From Flavobacteriaceae bacterium (GTDB taxonomy: Bacteria > Bacteroidota > Bacteroidia > Flavobacteriales > Flavobacteriaceae): a DNA stretch of 37,068 nt. The position numbers and the translations under genes are program-made. The DNA lies in assembly GCA_947446865.1 (NCBI GenBank), contig CANFHX010000026.1, positions 1-37,068 of the forward strand, given 5' to 3'. Positions 16,300-27,056 of the stretch are shown in pieces (positions within the stretch are counted from its first letter, which is position 1; the number at the start of each line of letters is the position of its first letter). The notes beneath the pieces were generated by a model that saw only the letters and a list, made by a program, of their open reading frames with translations, was not told the DNA's origin and did no database searches.

Positions 16300-17259
16300 T
16301 TATAAATTTATTTCTTTAGCAATTTTATACCGTTCTTCATTGTTTTTAGTTCGAAGAATTATTTCTCCCAAAAATCCTGCAAGAAATAATTGCGATCCAA
16401 TAATCATGGAAGTTAAGGCAATATAAAACAACGGATTTTGAGCGACCAAAATGGTAGGCTCATGAAGTACAAAAAGTTTAATTAATTTGAAAACAATTAT
16501 AAATCCAGTAGATATTAGTCCTATGATAAACATTAAAACTCCAGCAGCACCAAAAAAGTGCATTGGTCTTTTTCCGTATCGAGACAAAAACCAAATAGTT
16601 ATTAAATCTAGAAAGCCATTAATAAAACGGCTCATTCCAAATTTAGATTCGCCATATTTTCGTGCTTGGTGGATGACTACTTTTTCGCCAATATTACCAA
16701 ACCCTGCATTTTTTGCCAATACCGGAATATAACGGTGCATTTCACCCGAAACTTCAATGTTTTTAATGACAATATTTTTGTAGGCTTTCAATCCGCAATT
16801 AAAATCATTCAAATACACTCCCGAAGTTTTTCGAGCAGCCCAATTGAATAATTTAGAAGGAAGGTTTTTAGTAACCGCATTGTCGTAACGTTTCTTTTTC
16901 CATCCAGAAACTAAATCATAGTTACCTTTGGTAACCATATCATAAAGTTCTGGAATCTCATCCGGACTGTCTTGCAAATCGGCATCCATAGTAATGATTA
17001 CATCACCTTCTGCCTTGTTGAAGCCAGCATGTAATGCCTGAGATTTGCCGTAATTTCTTAAAAATCGAATCCCTTTTACATTGGAATCTTTTAGATTAAG
17101 ATCTTCAATGATATGCCAAGAATCATCCGTACTTCCATCATCAATAAAGATAACTTCATAGGTATAATGGTTGGCGTTCATGACTTTCACAATCCAAGAA
17201 TGCAATTCAGGCAACGATTCTTGTTCGTTTAATAATGGGATGATTATGGATAAATTCAT
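16300..17259 (-). CDS. GT2-family glycosyltransferase with C-terminal membrane helices (GtrB/DPM1-like)
   Basis: A 319-residue membrane glycosyltransferase that by family transfers a sugar to undecaprenyl or dolichyl phosphate at the cytoplasmic face. The GT-A domain (about 1-225) shows SIIIPLLNEQESL at the start, VIFIDDGSTDDS with Asp40-Asp41, and the metal-binding DADLQD (Asp92, Asp94). Two hydrophobic helices at about 235-258 and 272-298 anchor it. The DUF4199 gene ends five bases before its start, so they form one unit. The sugar cannot be predicted. It lies close to a phosphohexomutase and a lipid-exporter-like gene, which hints at envelope glycan work but is only proximity. Confidence 0.88.
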   Translation of the reverse strand: MNLSIIIPLLNEQESLPELHSWIVKVMNANHYTYEVIFIDDGSTDDSWHIIEDLNLKDSNVKGIRFLRNYGKSQALHAGFNKAEGDVIITMDADLQDSPDEIPELYDMVTKGNYDLVSGWKKKRYDNAVTKNLPSKLFNWAARKTSGVYLNDFNCGLKAYKNIVIKNIEVSGEMHRYIPVLAKNAGFGNIGEKVVIHQARKYGESKFGMSRFINGFLDLITIWFLSRYGKRPMHFFGAAGVLMFIIGLISTGFIIVFKLIKLFVLHEPTILVAQNPLFYIALTSMIIGSQLFLAGFLGEIILRTKNNEERYKIAKEINL

Positions 17260-17264
17260 TAAAT

Positions 17265-17804
17265 TTAAAAACTTTGATTAGGATTTTTTTTCACAATTGC
17301 CCCAACAAGTAGAGAGTACAACAATCCGAAAAAAGCATACATTGCTATTGTTACTGGAAATACAATATATTGACTCATGAATTTTTTGGTCATAGAAATC
17401 GCCATATCTATTTGTTCGGCAGTCATATTAGGATTCTTTTTAAGAATCTCTGATTTAGTGATTGCCAGCATTTGAGAAGCAAATTCCGGAAAGATTAAAT
17501 TAAAAACAAGGTTAAAAATTGCATAAATTAAAGCAGCGACAACGGTTATTGAAACTCCAATTTTAAGACATTCTGAAAACGATACAAATCCGCCATTCAA
17601 TTTTTTGTAATTAGTACAACCCAAAAAGATGAATAAAAAGGGTAGAATTAAATAGTTTAATAAATTTATTACAATGCCAAAACTACTTCCAATTAGCTTT
17701 TCAATACCTATGATATAAGATACTACAAACTCTAATACCATGATAACGCCGAATAATAGACCGAGTTGTAAACCGGATTTAGCTGGTGAAATTTTATTTT
17801 CCAT
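17265..17804 (-). CDS. DUF4199 family integral membrane protein
   Basis: A 179-residue protein with four hydrophobic segments (about 12-32, 38-62, 80-105 and 145-170), matching the DUF4199 family common in Bacteroidota. The stretch GGFVSFSECLKIGVSITVVAALIYAI is typical. The loop between helices three and four holds a charged segment, KKNPNMTAEQIDMAI. No function is known for the family. It is first in a two-gene unit with the glycosyltransferase, so an accessory membrane role is plausible. A TATATTTG box (complement of 17831-17838) lies 26 bases upstream, but no -33 element is clear. Confidence 0.75.
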   Translation of the reverse strand: MENKISPAKSGLQLGLLFGVIMVLEFVVSYIIGIEKLIGSSFGIVINLLNYLILPFLFIFLGCTNYKKLNGGFVSFSECLKIGVSITVVAALIYAIFNLVFNLIFPEFASQMLAITKSEILKKNPNMTAEQIDMAISMTKKFMSQYIVFPVTIAMYAFFGLLYSLLVGAIVKKNPNQSF

Positions 17805-17894
17805 CTTTCAATATTGTTAAAATTAATCCACAAATATACAAATTCCATTATTATTGTATATTATATAATTCAAATAAAAAAAGTAGTCCAATTG

Positions 17895-17924
17895 TTTGAT
17901 AATTAAAAAATAATTGTATTTTTG
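17895..17924 (+). promoter_or_regulatory. Bacteroidota-type promoter of the L31 gene
   Basis: TTTG (17895-17898) and TATTTTTG (17917-17924) are separated by 18 bases, a near-ideal match to TTTG-N-TAnnTTTG. It implies a leader of about 95 bases before the L31 start codon. Confidence 0.75.
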
Positions 17925-17956
17925 CACTCTCAAATAAAAATGAATAAACAAAAGTT

Positions 17957-18001
17957 GTAGTCAGTTGATACCTTTTCTTTAAAAGCCTCACAACAAACTA
18001 C
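17957..18001 (+). promoter_or_regulatory. structured 5' leader of the L31 mRNA (candidate autoregulatory element)
   Basis: GTAGT (17957-17961) pairs with ACTAC (17997-18001), and GTTG (17964-17967) pairs with CAAC (17991-17994), with a two-by-two internal loop between. Inside, CTTTT and AAAAG can form a third helix. The fold lies wholly within the predicted leader and ends 26 bases before the start codon. Ribosomal-protein mRNAs often carry such leaders that bind their own product. L31 leaders are described in several phyla, but I cannot say that this matches one. Confidence 0.5.
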
Positions 18002-18027
18002 CTCATAACAAATAAAAGATTAACACA

Positions 18028-18279
18028 ATGAAACAAGGAATTCACCCAGAAAATTACAGATTAGTTGCTTTTAAAGACATGTCAAACGAAGATGTTTTTA
18101 TCACAAAATCAACAGTAGAAACTAAAGAAACTATCACTCACGAAGGAGTTGAATATCCAGTTTATAAAATGGAGATCTCTAGAACATCGCACCCATTTTA
18201 CACAGGTAAATCTAAACTTATTGATACTGCAGGACGTATTGATAAATTCAAAACTAAATACGCTAAACACGGTAAATAA
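18028..18279 (+). CDS. rpmE2: 50S ribosomal protein L31, type B
   Basis: An 83-residue type B L31 ([19 protein letters not shown] ... [29 protein letters not shown]). It forms a bridge between large and small subunits. It lacks the four zinc-binding cysteines of type A, as expected for the zinc-independent form. No other L31 gene is in the window, so this may be the only version. It has its own promoter, a structured leader and a terminator. Confidence 0.93.
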   Translation: MKQGIHPENYRLVAFKDMSNEDVFITKSTVETKETITHEGVEYPVYKMEISRTSHPFYTGKSKLIDTAGRIDKFKTKYAKHGK

Positions 18280-18307
18280 TATTTTATAGTGTTCAAATTT
18301 TATTAAG

Positions 18308-18335
18308 ACCTTCCAATTTATTGGGAGGTTTTTTT
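18308..18335 (+). terminator. rho-independent terminator of the L31 gene
   Basis: ACCTTCCAA (18308-18316) pairs with TTGGGAGGT (18321-18329) with one T-G pair, followed by T6. Confidence 0.85.
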
Positions 18336-18417
18336 ATGAAATAAACTTTTGTAACTTTGAAAAATAATAAATGGTTTTGGATATCTAATATCTAAAATCT
18401 AATATCTAAAATCTAAA

Positions 18418-19593
18418 ATGAACTATATACTTTTTGACGGAACGGTCCGCGAGGCACTTTTACCTTTTACTTTTACTAGACCTGTAGCCGAAATTCGAAT
18501 TGGAATTTTAACCATTCGAGAAAAATGGGAAAAATATTTAGGCTATACCACTACAACATTAACTGAAGAATATCTCTCAGAAAAATATCCAATGGTAGAA
18601 ATGGAAAATAATGTAATGATTAATGCTTCTTTTTTGCCAAATGCTATTCTATCTGAAATGGTAAAAAACCTTGAAACCAATCAAGCCATTTTTAAAGGAG
18701 ATGAAGTTGTCGCTTTTTACACTAACGATTCTCAAGAAGAAGTAGATTTTGATGCTTATGAGATTATAGATTATTCAGAAGATTGCCTTACTGTAGAGCA
18801 CACCTGGGATATTTTTGCTAAAAATGATGCTGCTTTACGAGAAGATTTTGAATTGATTACAGAAGACAGAACTTCGCAGCCTATTCCGAAATCGGTTAAT
18901 GTAATTGCGCCCGAAAATATATTTATAGAAGAAGGAGCCAAACTAGAATTTGTAACTTTAAATGCATCTACTGGCCCGATATATATTGGAAAAAATTCTG
19001 AAATTATGGAGGGTTCCGTTATTCGTGGGCCTTTTGCACTTTGTGAATCGGGAAGGGTGAAATTGGCATCCAAAGTTTATGGGGCTACAACTGTTGGGCC
19101 GCATTCTGTAATTGGTGGAGAAGTAAATAATTCCGTTCTTTTTTCCTATTCCAATAAAGGGCACGATGGTTTTCTAGGAAACTCTGTTCTTGGTGAATGG
19201 TGTAATATTGGTGCCGACAGCAATAATTCGAACTTAAAAAACAACTATGAACCCGTAAAATTATGGAGTTACGAAACCGAGAATTTTGCTAAAACTGGTT
19301 TACAATTCTGTGGATTAATGATGGGTGATCATAGTAAATGTGGTATCAACACCATGTTCAATACTGGTACTGTAGTAGGCGTAAGCACTAATATTTTTGG
19401 AGCAGGATTTCCAAGAAATTTTGTGCCAAGTTTCTCTTGGGGAGGAGCATCTGGATTTTCAACTTACTTAACTAGCAAAGCATTTCAAACTGCTAAAATT
19501 GTAATGGCGCGTCGTAATGTTGATTTTACAGAAGACGATGCTAAGATATTAGAACACGTTTTTGAAGAAACTAAAAAATATAGAAAAGAGTAA
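18418..19593 (+). CDS. GlmU-like protein: sugar nucleotidyltransferase-like domain plus left-handed beta-helix
   Basis: A 391-residue protein. The N-terminal part (about 1-150) resembles the nucleotidyltransferase-like domain of GlmU-family proteins in Bacteroidota: MNYILFDGTVREALLPFTFTRPVAEIRIGILTIREKW. From about 165 hexapeptide repeats begin, for example FIEEGAKLEFVTLNASTGPIYIGKNSEIMEGSVIRGPFALCESGRVKLASKV, forming a left-handed beta-helix of the acyltransferase type. Canonical GlmU has a G-x-G-T-x-M-x-S loop, which is not evident here, so the nucleotidyltransfer activity is doubtful. A role in amino-sugar or cell-wall precursor chemistry is inference. The leader contains a short direct repeat, ATATCTAAAATCTA. 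Confidence 0.75.
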   Translation: MNYILFDGTVREALLPFTFTRPVAEIRIGILTIREKWEKYLGYTTTTLTEEYLSEKYPMVEMENNVMINASFLPNAILSEMVKNLETNQAIFKGDEVVAFYTNDSQEEVDFDAYEIIDYSEDCLTVEHTWDIFAKNDAALREDFELITEDRTSQPIPKSVNVIAPENIFIEEGAKLEFVTLNASTGPIYIGKNSEIMEGSVIRGPFALCESGRVKLASKVYGATTVGPHSVIGGEVNNSVLFSYSNKGHDGFLGNSVLGEWCNIGADSNNSNLKNNYEPVKLWSYETENFAKTGLQFCGLMMGDHSKCGINTMFNTGTVVGVSTNIFGAGFPRNFVPSFSWGGASGFSTYLTSKAFQTAKIVMARRNVDFTEDDAKILEHVFEETKKYRKE

Positions 19594-19608
19594 TATTTTT
19601 ATAGTTCT

Positions 19609-19660
19609 CGGCCCCTGATTCACAGATTTTATTTTAATCTGTAAATCAGGGGCCGTTTTT
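19609..19660 (+). terminator. long two-part hairpin terminator after the GlmU-like gene
   Basis: CGGCCCCTGATT (19609-19620) pairs with AATCAGGGGCCG (19644-19655), and ACAGATT pairs with AATCTGT above a single C-A mismatch. Five T follow. The 47-base hairpin is longer than the others here and may be a dispersed repeat serving as terminator. Confidence 0.85.
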
Positions 19661-19676
19661 ATTTTAAAAATTTACT

Positions 19677-19684
19677 TAAATTTG
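19677..19684 (+). promoter_or_regulatory. -7 element (TAAATTTG) of the mtaB promoter
   Basis: TAAATTTG fits TAnnTTTG and lies 44 bases before the mtaB ATG, just after the preceding terminator. The expected -33 TTTG is not clear, only T-rich sequence. Confidence 0.4.
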
Positions 19685-19728
19685 CACACTCAATTTTTTG
19701 ACAACGATTTCATTAATTGAGTTTACTT

Positions 19729-21048
19729 ATGGAAAACAAAAAAAAAGTTGCCTTTTATACTTTAGGCTGCAAACTAAATTTCTCCGAAACTTCTACCATT
19801 GCTAGAAATTTTCAAGACGAAGGATTTGATCGCGTTGACTTTGAAGAAGTAGCCGATATGTATGTCATCAATACTTGTTCCGTTACCGAAAATGCCGATA
19901 AACAATTCAAACAAATAGTTAAGAAGGCAATGAAGCTCAACGACAAAGCATTTATTGCTGCCGTTGGTTGCTATGCCCAATTAAAACCCGAAGAATTAGC
20001 GTCAGTAGATGGTGTTGATTTGGTTTTGGGTGCTACCGAAAAATTTAAAATCACCGATTATATAAATGATCTAACCAAAAACGATAGGAGTGAAGTACAT
20101 TCCTGCGAAATTGAAGAAGCCGATTTTTATGTAGGAAGTTACTCTATTGGCGATCGAACTCGTGCTTTCTTGAAAGTGCAAGATGGTTGCGATTACAAAT
20201 GTACCTATTGCACGATTCCTTTGGCCCGCGGAATTTCCAGAAGTGATGCCTTAGAAAATGTTTTGAAAAATGCTTCCGAAATTTCCAAACAAAATATTAA
20301 AGAAATTGTCCTTACAGGTGTAAATATTGGCGATTACGGCAAAGGAGAATTCGGTAATAAAAAACACGAACACACGTTTCTAGATTTGGTAAAAGCATTA
20401 GACGAAGTAGAAGGAATTGAGCGCTTGCGAATTTCCTCTATAGAACCCAATCTATTAAAAAATGAAACTATAGAATTTGTTTCTCAAAGTCGCACTTTTG
20501 TTCCGCATTTTCATATTCCGTTACAATCCGGAAGTAATGAGATTTTAAAGAAAATGAAACGTCGCTATTTGCGAGAAGTTTATACCGAACGAGTTACCAA
20601 AATTCGGGAAGTAATGCCTTATGCATGTATTGGTGTTGATGTTATTGTTGGTTTTCCTGGTGAAACCGATGAGGATTTTCTAGAAACGTATCATTTTTTA
20701 AATGAAATGGATATTTCCTATTTGCATGTTTTCACTTATTCCGAAAGGGATAATACCGAAGCGGCAACGATGGATGGCGTAGTTGCAATGAATGTTCGTT
20801 CCAAAAGAAGCAAAATGTTACGCGGATTATCAGTCAAAAAGCGTCGTGCTTTTTACGAAAGTCAAATAGGTAGTAATAGAACCGTTTTATTTGAAAGCGA
20901 AAATAAAGAAGGCTACATTCATGGTTTTACGGAGAATTATGTAAAAGTAAAAACCCCTTGGAATCCGGAATTAGTAAACACATTACATGAAATAAACCTT
21001 ACCAGAATTGATGAAGACGGAAGTGTGCGAATGGAGTTTCTAAATTAG
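19729..21048 (+). CDS. mtaB: tRNA t6A37 methylthiotransferase MtaB (radical SAM)
   Basis: About 439 residues from the ATG at 19729, preferred to a TTG four codons upstream. The enzyme converts t6A37 of tRNA to ms2t6A using two iron-sulphur clusters. The N-terminal UPF0004 domain has Cys14 (LGCKLN), Cys50 (NTCSVT) and Cys81 (VGCYAQ). The radical-SAM cluster is Cys154-x3-Cys158-x2-Cys161 (CDYKCTYC). A C-terminal TRAM-like domain ends ...NLTRIDEDGSVRMEF. The LGCKLN opening separates MtaB from MiaB and RimO. The gene appears monocistronic, with a convergent minus-strand gene directly after it. Confidence 0.92.
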   Translation: MENKKKVAFYTLGCKLNFSETSTIARNFQDEGFDRVDFEEVADMYVINTCSVTENADKQFKQIVKKAMKLNDKAFIAAVGCYAQLKPEELASVDGVDLVLGATEKFKITDYINDLTKNDRSEVHSCEIEEADFYVGSYSIGDRTRAFLKVQDGCDYKCTYCTIPLARGISRSDALENVLKNASEISKQNIKEIVLTGVNIGDYGKGEFGNKKHEHTFLDLVKALDEVEGIERLRISSIEPNLLKNETIEFVSQSRTFVPHFHIPLQSGSNEILKKMKRRYLREVYTERVTKIREVMPYACIGVDVIVGFPGETDEDFLETYHFLNEMDISYLHVFTYSERDNTEAATMDGVVAMNVRSKRSKMLRGLSVKKRRAFYESQIGSNRTVLFESENKEGYIHGFTENYVKVKTPWNPELVNTLHEINLTRIDEDGSVRMEFLN

Positions 21049-21053
21049 ATTGT

Positions 21054-21395
21054 TTAGTATTTTGAATGAAATCGAATTTTAGTAATTCTAAAAACGGTTT
21101 CACTATACTGTTCAATAAATTCGAATTTATGCCTGCCAGGTTGTTTAAAATCTACAATTCTTTCACCCGAAATTTCGTAGTACATGGAGTTACCTTCTAA
21201 CATAAATCGACCCCCATTTTTTCGGTAAGCAGATCGAATTAATTCAAATTTAGATAAATTCCAAGTGGTTAAATTAGCATCTAAATCGTTTAATTCTGAA
21301 AACAAACCTTCCGTAATTTCAGTTTTACAACCATAATATTTTTCGATAGTTTCGAAAAAAGCAAGGATGTTAAGGTTTAGTTCTTCAGGATTCAT
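21054..21395 (-). CDS. small conserved protein of unknown function
   Basis: About 113 residues from the ATG at 21395 (MNPEELNLNILAFFETIEKYYGC...). The frame is open for 19 more codons upstream, but those fall in a dispersed AATTCC repeat and read as an unlikely YNWNLEFYFG peptide, so I prefer the inner start. There is no signal peptide or membrane helix. The C-terminal half is beta-rich, RFMLEGNSMYYEISGERIVDFKQPGRHKFEFIEQYSE. I do not recognise a family. It converges with mtaB, whose stop lies six bases away. Confidence 0.6.
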   Translation of the reverse strand: MNPEELNLNILAFFETIEKYYGCKTEITEGLFSELNDLDANLTTWNLSKFELIRSAYRKNGGRFMLEGNSMYYEISGERIVDFKQPGRHKFEFIEQYSETVFRITKIRFHSKY

Positions 21396-21409
21396 TCGGT
21401 AAATATAAT

Positions 21410-21468
21410 AAATTCCAAAATAAAATTCCAAATTCCAATTATAACGATACAATTGGAATTTGGAATTT
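21410..21468. repeat. AATTCC-type dispersed hairpin repeat
   Basis: AAATTCCAAATTCCAATT (21423-21440) and its exact 18-base inverse (21451-21468) flank a 10-base loop. The left part, 21410-21440, recurs at 36867-36898 with a single extra G. It lies between the small protein at 21054 and the GNAT-like gene. Confidence 0.75.
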
Positions 21469-21492
21469 AAAATTTTGGATATTTTTTAATAA

Positions 21493-21804
21493 CTATATTT
21501 TAATACCCGGAGGTAGTAAGTCTCTATAAGTAACATTTTTTCTAAAAAACAATGCGATTTTAGGAAGAATAGGAACAACTTTCAGTTTGCGTTCGTAAGC
21601 GATTTCCATAATATTTTTCAATAAATTATTGATAAACTCTTCATCTATAAAACCATCAGGTACGTTGATACGAGTCAGGAAAATTTTCTTTTCTTGAAAG
21701 GAATATTCAAGGGAAACTAACTTCCCATCCACCAAAGTCTCAAATTGTCTAGCGAAGGTATTGTCTTTAATTTCCATTTTTTCTAAAATTATCTCTGAGT
21801 TCAT
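21493..21804 (-). CDS. short GNAT-like (Gcn5-related) N-acetyltransferase-fold protein
   Basis: A 103-residue protein resembling the small YjdJ-type GNAT group: FETLVDGKLVSLEYSFQEKKIFLTRINVP, then a helix, then ERKLKVVPILPKIALFFRKN. In active members the loop before the central helix is R/Q-x-x-G-x-G/A and binds acetyl-CoA. Here it reads DGFIDEEFINNLL with no glycines in the loop, so cofactor binding may be lost. It could be a degenerate or repurposed member. It stands alone on the minus strand and diverges from the alpha/beta hydrolase. Confidence 0.65.
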   Translation of the reverse strand: MNSEIILEKMEIKDNTFARQFETLVDGKLVSLEYSFQEKKIFLTRINVPDGFIDEEFINNLLKNIMEIAYERKLKVVPILPKIALFFRKNVTYRDLLPPGIKI

Positions 21805-21884
21805 ATGTAAATCAATAAAATTGAATTAGTTTTATGCAAATTTCGGAATAAATAATGGATAATACCATCGAATTACGTTAAAAT

Positions 21885-22550
21885 ATGCGCAAGATACCTG
21901 TTTATTTTATGCCTGGGTTGGCAGCTAGTTCTTCTATTTTTGAACGAATTGACTTGCCTAAGGATGTTTTTGAAATTCATCTTTTAGAGTGGTTTCAGCC
22001 TGAAAGTAAGGAAACTCTTACAAATTATGCCAAGCGAATGGCAGAAAAAGTAGTCCATGAAAATGCTGTTTTAATAGGGGTTTCCTTTGGAGGAATTTTA
22101 GTTCAAGAAATGGCGCAGTTTTTAAATTTGAAGAAATTAATTATTGTTTCTAGTGTAAAATCAAATACCGAATTGCCTAAAAGAATGAAATTTGCTAGAA
22201 CTACTAAAGCCTATAAATTACTCCCAACTAGTTTGCTGCAAGACGTTGAAAAATTGGTTAAATATGCTTTTGGAGATGTAATTAAACAACGCGTAAAGTT
22301 GTACGAACAGTTTTTGCATTTGCGAAATAAGGAGTATATAGATTGGGCAATTGAGCAGGTAGTTTGCTGGGAACGAATTAAAATTGATGCCAATGTAATT
22401 CATATTCATGGAGACGCCGATGAGGTTTTTCCTTCCAAAAACATTAAATCCTTTATCAATGTTAAAGGCGGTACGCACCTGATGATTTTGAACCGTTTTA
22501 GATGGTTTAATCAAAATTTACCTAAAATAATTTTAGGAGAGTCAATTTAA
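21885..22550 (+). CDS. alpha/beta-hydrolase fold protein
   Basis: A 221-residue cytoplasmic hydrolase with a plausible catalytic triad: nucleophile Ser67 in GVSFGG (G-x-S-x-G), an acid in HGDADEVFP (Asp177 or Asp179), and His198 in GGTHLMI. The oxyanion region FMPGLAASSSIF near the N terminus also fits the fold. It has no signal peptide or lid-specific motif that would name a substrate. The start is the first ATG of the frame, preceded by an A-rich leader. The transglycosylase gene begins 50 bases after it. Confidence 0.8.
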   Translation: MRKIPVYFMPGLAASSSIFERIDLPKDVFEIHLLEWFQPESKETLTNYAKRMAEKVVHENAVLIGVSFGGILVQEMAQFLNLKKLIIVSSVKSNTELPKRMKFARTTKAYKLLPTSLLQDVEKLVKYAFGDVIKQRVKLYEQFLHLRNKEYIDWAIEQVVCWERIKIDANVIHIHGDADEVFPSKNIKSFINVKGGTHLMILNRFRWFNQNLPKIILGESI

Positions 22551-22600
22551 TTTTTCGGCTCGATTATTGTAACTTTGTTGGCTAATAAAAAGTAATTAAA

Positions 22601-23494
22601 ATGAAAAAGATACAGGTTTTAGGAATCTTGGCGCTACTAGTTATTACTAGTGGTTTATTCGTTTTTGCCCTTTCAGGTGACGATAAAAAGAAATTATTAA
22701 ACGAAGGAACTTCCCAGTATTTTCCAGTTTCAGTGGATTTTGCAGGTGAAAAAACACCTTTGCAAATATCCGATGTTCGAGAACGTTTTGACCGCGAATT
22801 GTTAGTCAACGCCAACCTTCATTCGTCTACTATTTTGATTTTAAAACGTGCCAATCGCGCGTTTCCAATTATAGAACCGATTTTAAAAGAATATGGAGTT
22901 CCAGACGATTTTAAATACTTAGCAGTAATTGAAAGCGCTTTAACTAATGCCGTTTCGGCATCTGGTGCGAAAGGTGTTTGGCAATTTATGCCCGAAACGG
23001 CTAAAGAAAAAGGAATGGAAGTTAACGATGGAGTAGACGAGCGATATCATTTGCAAAAATCTACCGAAGCAGCCTGTAAATATTTATTGGCCGCCAAACA
23101 AAAATTTGGTAACTGGACCTTAGCCGCAGCCTCCTATAATGGCGGAATGAATGGTGTTAATACCAAAATATCTGAACAACAAGTTTCTGATTATTACGAT
23201 TTATTATTAACCGATGAAACTTCAAGATATGTTTTTAGAATTCTAGCACTTAAAGAAATTATGAAACATCCAGAACTTTATGGGTTTGAAGTTACTAAAA
23301 GCGAGATGTATGAAAACATTCCAACCAAAACTTTAGAAGTAGATAGTTCCATTACCGATTTAGCAGTTTTTGCTAAAAAACAAGGAATTAATTATAAAAT
23401 TTTAAAGATTCACAATCCGTGGTTGCGAGATAAAAAATTATCCAATCCAACCAAAAAGAAATATTTAATCGAAATCCCTACTGAAGGGTATTAA
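22601..23494 (+). CDS. membrane-anchored or secreted lytic transglycosylase (SLT, MltD-like)
   Basis: A 297-residue murein transglycosylase that cleaves the glycan backbone with 1,6-anhydro product. An N-terminal hydrophobic segment (about 5-26) exports or anchors it. The SLT domain (about 85-200) has catalytic Glu111 in LAVIESAL, then AKGVWQFMPETAKEKG and WTLAAASYNGG. The C-terminal 50 residues (LAVFAKKQGINYKILKIHNPWL) resemble a LysM-like fold. A TAACTTTG box at 22570-22577 may be its -7 promoter element. The TauE/SafE-type gene follows nine bases after its stop. Confidence 0.88.
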   Translation: MKKIQVLGILALLVITSGLFVFALSGDDKKKLLNEGTSQYFPVSVDFAGEKTPLQISDVRERFDRELLVNANLHSSTILILKRANRAFPIIEPILKEYGVPDDFKYLAVIESALTNAVSASGAKGVWQFMPETAKEKGMEVNDGVDERYHLQKSTEAACKYLLAAKQKFGNWTLAAASYNGGMNGVNTKISEQQVSDYYDLLLTDETSRYVFRILALKEIMKHPELYGFEVTKSEMYENIPTKTLEVDSSITDLAVFAKKQGINYKILKIHNPWLRDKKLSNPTKKKYLIEIPTEGY

Positions 23495-23503
23495 TCTAAA
23501 TCC

Positions 23504-23875
23504 ATGAAAATGACAATTCCGACGATAATTTTATTAATGTGTATTGGTTTAATAGCCGGAATGTTGAGCGGCTTGATTGGAATAGGAGGAGGTATTATAA
23601 TGGTGCCTATGCTGCTCTTAATGGGATTTACCCAACAACAAGCCCAAGGAACTAGTTTGGCTGCTTTGTTACCGCCAGTAACCTTATTTGCGGTTATAAA
23701 TTACAATAAAGCCGGATTTATCGATTGGAAGTACGCCATAATTATTTCTTTACTGTTTGTGGTTGGAGGTTATTTTGGAAGTAAAATTGCAATAAATATT
23801 GACCAACGCACCCTTAAAAAAATATTTGGAGGACTTTTGTTATTGGTTGCTGCAAAAATGATTTTCGGGAAATAA
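23504..23875 (+). CDS. short TauE/SafE-family (TSUP) membrane transporter
   Basis: A 123-residue protein with four hydrophobic helices. It begins with the family pattern GLIAGMLSGLIGIGGGIIMVP and contains QQQAQGTSLAALLPP. Family members of about 250 residues hold two such halves. This is one half, so it would need to dimerise. Short versions are common in Bacteroidota, and I see no remnant of a second half after the stop, so I regard it as intact. It follows the transglycosylase gene closely. Possible substrates include sulphite or organosulphonates, but this is not resolved. Confidence 0.75.
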   Translation: MKMTIPTIILLMCIGLIAGMLSGLIGIGGGIIMVPMLLLMGFTQQQAQGTSLAALLPPVTLFAVINYNKAGFIDWKYAIIISLLFVVGGYFGSKIAINIDQRTLKKIFGGLLLLVAAKMIFGK

Positions 23876-23901
23876 CCGCTATTTTTCAGCTTATTAAAAT
23901 C

Positions 23902-23940
23902 AAAGTAGAATTTTCTTGATCTAAATTCTCTACTTTTCAT
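23902..23940 (+). terminator. probable terminator of the transglycosylase-TSUP transcript
   Basis: AAAGTAG plus AATTT (23902-23913) pairs with AAATT plus CTACTTT (23923-23936), with a two-base bulge, followed by TTTTCATTTT. It is A/T-rich and weaker than the other terminators. Confidence 0.5.
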
Positions 23941-24000
23941 TTTGCACTTTTTATTAAAGGATAATGTTAATAACTTGCAGTATAAAATACTTAAAAGAAC

Positions 24001-24030
24001 TTTGAAATCCTTCGTGATTTAATATATTTG
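24001..24030 (+). promoter_or_regulatory. Bacteroidota-type promoter of gyrB
   Basis: TTTG (24001-24004) and TATATTTG (24023-24030) are separated by 18 bases, an excellent match to the consensus. The start codon is 38 bases downstream. Confidence 0.75.
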
Positions 24031-24061
24031 CGTGTTATACAAAAAATACATTATAGAATAA

Positions 24062-27029
<2,968 letters not shown>

Positions 27030-27056
27030 TTTTTTATAAATATAAATAACAACAAA

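Noticed and set aside
23504..23875. TauE/SafE gene as a truncated pseudogene
   Set aside because: The reading frame is clean, has four complete helices, and no second-half remnant follows. Short members of the family are common.
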